A program made the translations under genes and the position numbers. A stretch of 5,418 nucleotides of DNA from Gemmatimonadota bacterium (lineage in GTDB: Bacteria > Gemmatimonadota > Gemmatimonadetes > Longimicrobiales > Gaopeijiaceae): the NCBI GenBank assembly GCA_026713345.1, contig JAPOOQ010000473.1, positions 1-5,418 on the forward strand, given 5' to 3'. Under the pieces are notes generated by a model. It was not told the DNA's origin, did no database searches, and saw only the letters and a list, made by a program, of their open reading frames with translations. Positions 1 to 4,271 of this stretch are shown here, one piece after another (position 1 is the stretch's first letter; every line of letters starts with the position of its first letter).

Positions 1-857
1 AGGGCGACCCGGGTTCCGTCGATCGAGACTTCCATCTGCTCGGTGCCGAAGGTCCTCCCGAACACCTCGCCCTCGACGGCGGCGTACGGCATGATGTGGA
101 ACACGTACTTCCCGTCGGCGGGGAAGTTGTGCATCACCGACAGGCCGCCGCGCGTCCCGATCGGTGCCCCCTCGACGCGCTCCTTCTGCGACTGCACGCG
201 CGGGATCCGGTAGATGGTGGAGGCGATCTCGGCGTCCGGGTCCCCCAGCGCCATCCGGCTGATCTGCCCGGCTGCGCGCAGGTAGCCCTCCATCACGGTG
301 GTGGACGGCATCTGGACGTCGGCGATGTTGTCGAAGTTGGCGCTCTTGGTGTCCAGCGGCAGGAATGCATTTACATCCACGTCAATGTCGAGCAGGTCCT
401 TCACCGCTCTCGCATACTCGGAGCGGTTGAGGCGCTGGAAGGTGCGCCGGCCGGGATCCGGATTGCGGACCGCGATCTCGTCCATCGCGCCCTCGAGCTC
501 CGTCGCCATCGCGTCGATCACCTCCGCCTCCGGGCGTGGCTGCCCGTTGGGCGGCATCATACCGGCCCGGAGCTTGCGGATCATCTTCTCGATCGTCGGT
601 CGGCGCTGCTCGGCTTCGGCGATGTCGAAGCCCTCGAGTACCAGTCCGCCCACCTGGCGGCGTTCGCTGTGGCAGCGGACGCAGTACTCGGCGACGACCT
701 CGTTGGACACCGCAGGCGCACCCGTGGCTGCGGGGACGGGGTGCACCGAAGGCGCAATTGTCCCGCCTCGGAGGTCCTGGGGCGGCGCTCCGGTGTTTCC
801 GGATGTGGCGATGCCAGCTGCCCCCGCCGCGAGCAGAATTATGGCGTATTTACTCAT
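1..857 (-). CDS. DUF1587/DUF1592-family secreted c-type cytochrome, N-terminal part
   Basis: Partial: 285 codons are read from ATG at 857 and the frame stays open to the left edge, so the C-terminal part is missing. Seen: a short export signal (K3, hydrophobic I6-A17), a low-complexity linker to about residue 50, then a single heme c motif C59-V-R-C62-H63. The GMMPP motif at 99-103 could supply the axial Met. Next comes a DUF1587-like block from about 137 (RLNRSEY 142-148, DLL 154-156), and a beta-rich segment with RGGL and FPADGKY at 236-251. Family knowledge: these proteins usually run to 700-900 residues and continue with DUF1595, DUF1592, DUF1588 and DUF1585. They are abundant in Planctomycetota, Verrucomicrobiota and Gemmatimonadota, are presumed periplasmic, and their substrate is unknown. 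The start is supported by AAGGA at 860-864, unusually close (2 nt) to ATG. It is divergent from the peroxiredoxin gene. The family call is firm; the function is not known. Confidence 0.9.
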   Translation of the reverse strand, partial: MSKYAIILLAAGAAGIATSGNTGAPPQDLRGGTIAPSVHPVPAATGAPAVSNEVVAEYCVRCHSERRQVGGLVLEGFDIAEAEQRRPTIEKMIRKLRAGMMPPNGQPRPEAEVIDAMATELEGAMDEIAVRNPDPGRRTFQRLNRSEYARAVKDLLDIDVDVNAFLPLDTKSANFDNIADVQMPSTTVMEGYLRAAGQISRMALGDPDAEIASTIYRIPRVQSQKERVEGAPIGTRGGLSVMHNFPADGKYVFHIMPYAAVEGEVFGRTFGTEQMEVSIDGTRVA

Positions 858-1030
858 AGTCCTTAAGATACAGTCACAGGGGCAGGTTCCGCCACCCATG
901 TGGCCGCTGTCCCGACTGCTTCCCGGCACCCGTGGGCCGGGGGGAATGTTATCTTCAGTCGTCAGATCGCTGCCGCCGGCGTTCGCGCGGGGCAGCGCGC
1001 ACAGAGACCCCGAATCGGAGTGACACCACC
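858..1030. promoter_or_regulatory. divergent intergenic region between cytochrome and peroxiredoxin genes
   Basis: This 173-bp region must hold the promoters of both flanking genes. On the minus strand a -10-like TATCTT (870-865) ends 7 nt before the cytochrome ATG. That is a leaderless-type position, but no -35 is visible and the same stretch carries the AAGGA, so the call is weak. On the plus strand a -10-like TTATCT lies at about 949-954, again without a good -35; it would give the peroxiredoxin mRNA a leader of roughly 70 nt. GGAG at 1017-1020 lies 10 nt before the GTG start. I see no clear operator, riboswitch or small gene here. Confidence 0.35.
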
Positions 1031-1501
1031 GTGAATGGACTTTCAGTGGGCAGCGAGGCCCCGGACTTCTCGTTGTTGCGAGGCCTCAATGATCCGGTAG
1101 CGCTGTCCGAGCATCGCGGCGATCCCGTGGTGCTGATGTTCGTCCCGCTGGCGTTCAGCGGCGTCTGTACCGAGGAATTGTGCCATGTCGGCGAGAACTG
1201 GGATGTGTGGGGCTCGCTCGGCGCGACCGTCTACGGAATCAGCATCGATTCTCCGTTCGTGAACCAGCAATGGGCGAAGGACATGAATGTGCCCTTCACG
1301 ATCCTGTCCGACTTCAACAAGACCGCGGCGGCGGCCTACGGCGTCCTGGCGGAAGACCTCGCCGGGCTGCGTGGGATCGCCAAGCGCTCGGTCTTCGTCG
1401 TGGACCGGGAAGGGCGTGTCGGCTACGCCTGGGTGAGTGACGATCCCGGCGTGCTGCCCCCCTTCGACGACGTGCTGGCCGCGGTGCGGGCCGTGGACTG
1501 A
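1031..1501 (+). CDS. AhpE/PrxQ-like peroxiredoxin
   Basis: A 156-residue thioredoxin-fold peroxidase that would reduce hydrogen peroxide, organic hydroperoxides or peroxynitrite in the cytosol; there is no signal peptide. Seen: the N-terminal VGSEAPDF block (6-13), the active-site motif P39-x3-S43-x2-C46 with Ser in place of the commoner Thr, the conserved W81, and R119 before the VFVVDREG strand. C46 is the expected peroxidatic cysteine. C51, five residues later in CTEELC, has the spacing of the resolving cysteine of PrxQ/BCP proteins, so an intramolecular disulfide cycle is plausible (inference). The overall sequence resembles AhpE-type redoxins more than classical BCP. The GTG start gives the normal family N-terminus, with GGAG 10 nt upstream. 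An in-frame ATG at 932 would add an Arg-rich tail unlike the family. It is divergent from the cytochrome gene and convergent with the GGQ gene. Confidence 0.93.
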   Translation: MNGLSVGSEAPDFSLLRGLNDPVALSEHRGDPVVLMFVPLAFSGVCTEELCHVGENWDVWGSLGATVYGISIDSPFVNQQWAKDMNVPFTILSDFNKTAAAAYGVLAEDLAGLRGIAKRSVFVVDREGRVGYAWVSDDPGVLPPFDDVLAAVRAVD

Positions 1502-1601
1502 AGCAGGGTGATTGCAGGGAGCGGTCCTTCCGCGGGATAGGATCGGGTTGGCCCTCCGGTTCGCGATGGCTTGGGCGGGGGGATCGGGCTCGCCGCGGCC
1601 G
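1502..1601. other. convergent gap between peroxiredoxin and GGQ genes
   Basis: A 100-bp non-coding gap where two genes end tail to tail. A termination signal is expected, but I see only a 4-bp GCGG/CCGC stem around 1521-1533 and no T-run on either strand. An 8-bp direct repeat (GGATCGGG) occurs twice about 40 bp apart and is probably chance in such GC-rich sequence. Confidence 0.4.
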
Positions 1602-2033
1602 TCACTCCTCCGCGGAATCCGGCTTGCCCCGCAGCCGCTTCACCCGGGACCGCCGCTTCTTGGCATCGAGTCGCTTTCGCTTTTCGCGCTTCGGCACCGC
1701 GGTGGGAATACGCGGCTTCCGCTTCCGGCTCCGCGCTTCCAGCTCCGCTTCGAGCCTCGCGAGGGCGGCTTCCCGGTTGCGGTGCTGCGAGCGGTGTTTT
1801 CGGGAAGTGACCACGGTCCCGGTGGGGAGATGGGTCAGCCGCACCCCCGATTCCACCTTGTTCTGATGCTGCCCCCCCGCGCCCCCGGAACGGAACGTAT
1901 CCACGCGGCACTCGGCAAGGAGGTCGGCGGGCGCCCCGCGCCGGGCCGTGGTGGCCGGCCTGGCGGGGCTTGCAACCTTTTCGGTCGCTTCGCCCGTATT
2001 GGCGGGGTCTTTCCGTGATGCCTGCTCGTTCAT
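1602..2033 (-). CDS. stand-alone GGQ-domain release-factor-like protein, probable ribosome rescue factor
   Basis: A 143-residue protein with the RF-1 catalytic domain (PF00472) but no stop-codon recognition domain. Seen: a polar Ala/Thr-rich N-terminus (1-35), then the catalytic core with SGGAGGQ (49-55; G53-G54-Q55 is the peptidyl-tRNA hydrolysis motif). RLTHLPTG (65-72) and [14 protein letters not shown] (81-94) follow, and then a very basic tail (about 101-137) ending in VKRLRGK. Family knowledge: ArfB (YaeJ) and its mitochondrial relatives insert a basic tail into the empty mRNA channel of stalled ribosomes and release the peptide through GGQ. The tail here looks ArfB-like, while the core is shorter and closer to RF1/RF2, so it may belong to the C12orf65-like or generic 'release factor-like' branch. 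The ATG start has AGGA (2041-2038) at 4-nt spacing. No promoter is evident; it must lie inside the divergent permease gene. Confidence 0.88.
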   Translation of the reverse strand: MNEQASRKDPANTGEATEKVASPARPATTARRGAPADLLAECRVDTFRSGGAGGQHQNKVESGVRLTHLPTGTVVTSRKHRSQHRNREAALARLEAELEARSRKRKPRIPTAVPKREKRKRLDAKKRRSRVKRLRGKPDSAEE

Positions 2034-2038
2034 AGAAT
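2010..2038 (+). promoter_or_regulatory. candidate promoter for the permease gene
   Basis: TAGAAT at 2033-2038 matches five of six bases of the sigma70 -10 consensus and ends 6 nt before the permease ATG. Transcription would therefore start at or next to A2045. A weak -35-like TTTCCG lies at 2010-2015 with 17-bp spacing. The permease has no Shine-Dalgarno sequence, which fits a leaderless mRNA. The element overlaps the start codon and ribosome-binding site of the divergent GGQ gene. It is a consensus match only. Confidence 0.4.
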
Positions 2039-2044
2039 CCTGTA

Positions 2045-3154
2045 ATGATCTACGACCAGTTCGATCGCAATCCGGGTCTGCGGATACTCTTTACCCTGGC
2101 GGTTGCGTTCATCCTTATCCAGGGGCTGCGGTTCACCCAGCCCGTCCTCCTTCCCATCGCCACCGCGGGTTTCCTGGCCGCGATCTGCCTTCCCCTGGTG
2201 CTGTGGCTGTCCCGCAAGCGCGTTCCGCTGGCGATCGCGGTTCTGGTCACCATACTCGCCGTCGCGGGCAGCTTCGGCCTCCTGCTTGTCGTGGGGAGCC
2301 AGCAGTTCACCGAACTGCAGATCCGCCTCTTCAATCTCTTCACCGCGATCCTTCCGCAGCTGGAGCAGTGGTTCGCACAGCTTGAGGAATGGGCGCCCGT
2401 CCTGGAGGAGGGCCAGCTCATGGCCCTCGCCCGCGGGGCGGTCGATGCGGCGTTTCTGACCAACCTGGTCACCGGCGCGACGACCTGGGCGCTGGCGCTG
2501 CTGGGCGGCACCTTCCTGGTTCTGTTGATCCTCGCCTTCGCCCTCGGGGAGGCCCTGGTCCTGCCCCGCAAGCTGCGCGCGATCGCAGGGGACGGCGAGC
2601 CGCTCGACGAGCGCTTCCGCAAGATAATCGAGGAGGTCCAGGGATACCTGGTCATCAAGACGCTCGTCAGCCTCGCGACCGGGGTCCTGCTGGGGCTGTG
2701 GACCTGGTTCATGGGACTCGACCTGCCGATCCTTCTGGGCCTCATCGCCTTCGTCCTCAACTTCGTTCCGACCATCGGTTCGATCATCGCCTCGGTGCCC
2801 GCGCTGATTCTCGCGCTCATCAACGTCGACCCGGTCACGGCCGAGTTCGTCGGCATCGACATCCAGCACGCCGCCATCGTCGGACTCGGCTACCTGACCG
2901 TCAATGTCTTCTTCGGAAACTGGCTGGAACCCACTCTGCTGGGGCGACACCTCGGGCTTTCCTCGCTGATCGTGGTCGTTTCGCTGTTCTTCTGGGGATG
3001 GCTCTGGGGCCCCCTTGGCGCGCTCCTCTCCGTTCCACTGACCATGGTGGTGAAGATCATGCTCGAGAACACGAGGGACCTGCAGTGGATTGCCGTGCTG
3101 CTGGGCAAGGGTCCGCCTCCGGAGCCAGCCGGTGAGCCGGGAGCCGACGCGTGA
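2045..3154 (+). CDS. AI-2E family transporter (PF01594), inner-membrane permease
   Basis: A 369-residue polytopic membrane protein of normal family length. Seen: hydrophobic segments at about 12-28, 32-55 and 60-84, a long amphipathic soluble stretch (about 85-135), then segments at about 141-172, 203-222, 226-244, 247-262, 276-292 and 305-340. Two family signatures are clear: [15 protein letters not shown] (239-253) and [16 protein letters not shown] (292-307), followed by [17 protein letters not shown] (316-332). Family knowledge: characterised members include the AI-2 exporter TqsA and Na+(Li+)/H+ antiporters, so the substrate cannot be told from sequence and the name does not imply quorum sensing. 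The C-terminus is short and Pro/Gly-rich. No Shine-Dalgarno precedes the ATG. The last codons overlap the next gene by four bases (GTGA), pointing to co-translation. Confidence 0.93.
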   Translation: MIYDQFDRNPGLRILFTLAVAFILIQGLRFTQPVLLPIATAGFLAAICLPLVLWLSRKRVPLAIAVLVTILAVAGSFGLLLVVGSQQFTELQIRLFNLFTAILPQLEQWFAQLEEWAPVLEEGQLMALARGAVDAAFLTNLVTGATTWALALLGGTFLVLLILAFALGEALVLPRKLRAIAGDGEPLDERFRKIIEEVQGYLVIKTLVSLATGVLLGLWTWFMGLDLPILLGLIAFVLNFVPTIGSIIASVPALILALINVDPVTAEFVGIDIQHAAIVGLGYLTVNVFFGNWLEPTLLGRHLGLSSLIVVVSLFFWGWLWGPLGALLSVPLTMVVKIMLENTRDLQWIAVLLGKGPPPEPAGEPGADA

Positions 3155-3663
3155 AGCCCCTGGACTTCGACGGATTCCCGGACGAGTCCCGGATCTGGAT
3201 CTTCGGGGCGCAGCGCAGGCTGGACGAGGAGGAGGCCGCGTCGCTCCTGGCCGCGGTGGATGGTTTCCTGGCTTCCTGGAAGGCTCACGGGGTGCCGCTG
3301 CGGGCCGCCCGGACCTGGTGTTACGACCGCTTCCTGATCGTGTGTGCCGACACGGGAGTCGCGCTGCCCTCCGGCTGCTCCATAGACGCGCTGACCGGCG
3401 TGCTGAGGGAGATGGAGGCACGGACAGACGCCCGCTTCCTGGGGAATGAGGCAGTGTGGTACCGCGACCCGGAAGGACGCATCCGCCGCGCCACCCGCCC
3501 GGAGTTCCGGTCGCTGGCGAGGACAGGGGAAGTCGCGCCCGCGTCGGTGGTCTTCGACAACTCCATCACCAGCCTGGGGCAGCTCAGGGCCGGCGCCTGG
3601 GAAGGCCCGGCCATCGATCGCTGGCACGCGGCGTTTTTCGAGCGGGCGCGCGCAGATGGGTGA
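3151..3663 (+). CDS. conserved protein of unknown function with GCSID motif
   Basis: A 170-residue soluble protein with no signal peptide or membrane segment. Seen: FPDESRIWIFGAQRRL (9-24), WKAHGVPLRAAR (43-54), YDRFLIVCAD (58-67), the motif GCSID (75-79), and a C-terminal VFDNSITSLGQLR (133-145) and W150. From memory, proteins of this pattern occur in Gemmatimonadota and Bacteroidota, where some are labelled 'ABC transporter ATPase'. No Walker A (GxxxxGK[ST]) or signature motif is present here, so that label should not be used. The function is unknown. The GTG start overlaps the permease stop as GTGA, a typical translational-coupling junction, so the protein is made together with the permease and could act with it (inference). 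Three cysteines (57, 66, 76) are present but form no recognisable metal site. Confidence 0.85.
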   Translation: MKPLDFDGFPDESRIWIFGAQRRLDEEEAASLLAAVDGFLASWKAHGVPLRAARTWCYDRFLIVCADTGVALPSGCSIDALTGVLREMEARTDARFLGNEAVWYRDPEGRIRRATRPEFRSLARTGEVAPASVVFDNSITSLGQLRAGAWEGPAIDRWHAAFFERARADG

Positions 3664-3673
3664 CGGAACGCGA

Positions 3674-3703
3674 CGAGGCCGGCAGGTCGCCCCGCCGGCC
3701 TCG
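3674..3703. terminator. GC-rich hairpin between convergent genes, possible bidirectional terminator
   Basis: A perfect 10-bp inverted repeat, CGAGGCCGGC (3674-3683) and GCCGGCCTCG (3694-3703), with a 10-nt loop. It starts 10 nt after the stop of the unknown gene and lies 34 nt beyond the stop of the convergent cold-shock gene. Position and stability suit a shared terminator. Neither strand has a proper T-run after the stem, so intrinsic termination is unproven; it could instead protect transcript 3' ends. Confidence 0.5.
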
Positions 3704-3736
3704 CATCCGTGATGTTGTGATCTCGCGGGCCCGGAG

Positions 3737-3955
3737 TCAGCCCATTGCTTCCACGCGGGTCACGTTCTCCGCTGCTGGTCCTTTCGGACCGTTGACCATG
3801 TCGAACTCGACCTGGTCGCCCTCCGAGAGGCTCCGGAAGCCGTCGCCATCGATGGCGGAGTAGTGGACAAAGCAGTCCCTCTCGCCGGCGACCGGGCTGA
3901 TGAATCCGAATCCCTTCGCGTCGTTGAACCACTTCACGGTTCCCGTGGTCCGCAT
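3737..3955 (-). CDS. csp: cold-shock domain protein (CspA family)
   Basis: A 72-residue single cold-shock domain that binds single-stranded RNA and DNA and acts as an RNA chaperone or antiterminator in the cytosol. Seen: [16 protein letters not shown] with the aromatic W9-F10 pair and RNP1 (K14-I19), RNP2 VHYSAI (30-35) with Tyr where E. coli CspA has Phe, then LSEGDQVEF (43-51) and the family C-terminus [13 protein letters not shown] (56-68). Length and motifs are fully typical. A strong Shine-Dalgarno GAAGGAG (3969-3963) lies 7 nt before ATG, fitting high expression. It is a single gene, convergent with the permease pair and divergent from the TolC-family gene. Cold induction is common in the family but not guaranteed; many paralogues are constitutive or growth-phase controlled. 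The paralogue letter cannot be assigned. Confidence 0.97.
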   Translation of the reverse strand: MRTTGTVKWFNDAKGFGFISPVAGERDCFVHYSAIDGDGFRSLSEGDQVEFDMVNGPKGPAAENVTRVEAMG

Positions 3956-4023
3956 CCTGATGCTCCTTCAAGTCGTCTGTAGAATCCTTACCGGCACTAC
4001 TGTGTACCGATCTCACGTCCAAC

Positions 4024-4052
4024 AGGCTACCCCCTTGGCCACATTCCGTCAA
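4024..4052 (-). promoter_or_regulatory. candidate promoter for the cold-shock gene
   Basis: On the minus strand TTGACG (4052-4047) matches five of six bases of the -35 consensus. It is followed after 17 bp by TAGCCT (4029-4024), a poor -10 match. Initiation near 4017 would give a leader of about 60 nt ending in the strong Shine-Dalgarno. The -35 is good and the -10 weak, so this remains tentative. Confidence 0.35.
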
Positions 4053-4077
4053 TACCGGAGGGCGGGGGGCCACCGGT

Positions 4078-4099
4078 CGCGGGATGAAAGCGTCCCGCG
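4078..4099. repeat. inverted repeat CGCGGGA-8-TCCCGCG
   Basis: Perfect 7-bp arms at 4078-4084 and 4093-4099 around an 8-nt spacer. It lies upstream of the candidate cold-shock promoter and far from any gene end, so a terminator role is unlikely. Operator or structural roles are possible. Chance occurrence in GC-rich DNA cannot be excluded. Confidence 0.45.
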
Positions 4100-4108
4100 G
4101 ATCGCGGG

Positions 4109-4129
4109 CTCCGGCGCCACGGCCCGGAG
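4109..4129. repeat. inverted repeat CTCCGG-9-CCGGAG
   Basis: Perfect 6-bp arms at 4109-4114 and 4124-4129 with a 9-nt spacer. Its centre is about 30 bp from the centre of the preceding inverted repeat, close to three helical turns, so both would face the same side of the helix. Whether a regulator binds is unknown. Confidence 0.4.
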
Positions 4130-4242
4130 TGCGCCGCGCCGCTCATCCGCCAACGAGTCCGGCGGGCCGGGTGTCTTGACTTTTGGTGCGCACGGTTCGT
4201 CCCTGATTGCGGGGGATTCGGTCCGGTTCGCCGGCAGCGGGG

Positions 4243-4267
4243 TAGAATATCGAGAGATCAGTGGAGG
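4243..4267 (+). promoter_or_regulatory. -10-like element and ribosome-binding site of the TolC-family gene
   Basis: TAGAAT at 4243-4248 matches five of six -10 bases, but no good -35 lies 16-18 bp upstream. It would start a transcript near 4254-4256 with a short leader. GGAGG at 4263-4267 is 4 nt from the ATG at 4272 and fixes the start codon. Confidence 0.45.
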
Positions 4268-4271
4268 TCGA

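Larger units (their letters stand above)
3956..4271. other. 316-bp divergent intergenic region (cold-shock / TolC)
   Basis: No credible gene lies here. From the cold-shock side it holds GAAGGAG, a leader of about 60 nt and a candidate minus-strand promoter (4024-4052). The middle holds two inverted repeats (4078-4099 and 4109-4129). Towards the TolC side there is a TAGAAT -10-like element (4243-4248) and the ribosome-binding site GGAGG (4263-4267). A small CCGG-TTCG-CCGG stem-loop lies at 4223-4234. The region is long for this otherwise compact window, so it probably carries regulatory sequence. Confidence 0.6.

Noticed and set aside
96..866. Long plus-strand open frame of 256 codons, with an overlapping one at 298-1023
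   Set aside because: Antisense to the cytochrome gene, whose minus-strand reading shows CxxCH and DUF1587 motifs. The plus-strand translations are Arg/His/Gly-rich without any motif, as expected from third-position GC bias.
932..1030. Upstream in-frame ATG at 932 as the peroxiredoxin start
   Set aside because: It would add 33 Arg-rich residues foreign to the family; GTG at 1031 places the VGSEAPDF block at the usual distance and has GGAG upstream.
1512..2018. Plus-strand open frame opposite the GGQ gene
   Set aside because: Pro/Gly/Arg-rich with no motif; the minus strand has the release-factor catalytic signature and a ribosome-binding site.
2045..3154. Reading the AI-2E permease as evidence of quorum sensing
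   Set aside because: The family name is historical; many members are ion antiporters, and there is no luxS or AI-2 uptake gene in the window.
2030..3421. 463-codon minus-strand open frame opposite the permease and unknown genes
   Set aside because: The translation is low-complexity, rich in Arg, Gln, Glu and Pro, with no domain. The plus strand encodes a clear AI-2E permease and the coupled gene, so this is a shadow.
2033..3988. TAGAATCCT occurring at 2033-2041 and again at 3980-3988 as a possible repeat family
   Set aside because: Only two 9-bp copies, one in a start region and one in the antisense of the cold-shock leader, with no further flanking similarity; likely chance.
3321..4073. 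250-codon minus-strand frame overlapping the cold-shock gene and the unknown gene
   Set aside because: It runs through the cold-shock gene in another frame and has no recognisable domain; composition is that of a shadow frame.
4176..4181. TTGACT as a -35 box for the TolC-family gene
   Set aside because: No acceptable -10 lies 16-18 bp downstream (17 bp gives GTCCCT), and the TAGAAT at 4243 is far too distant to pair with it.
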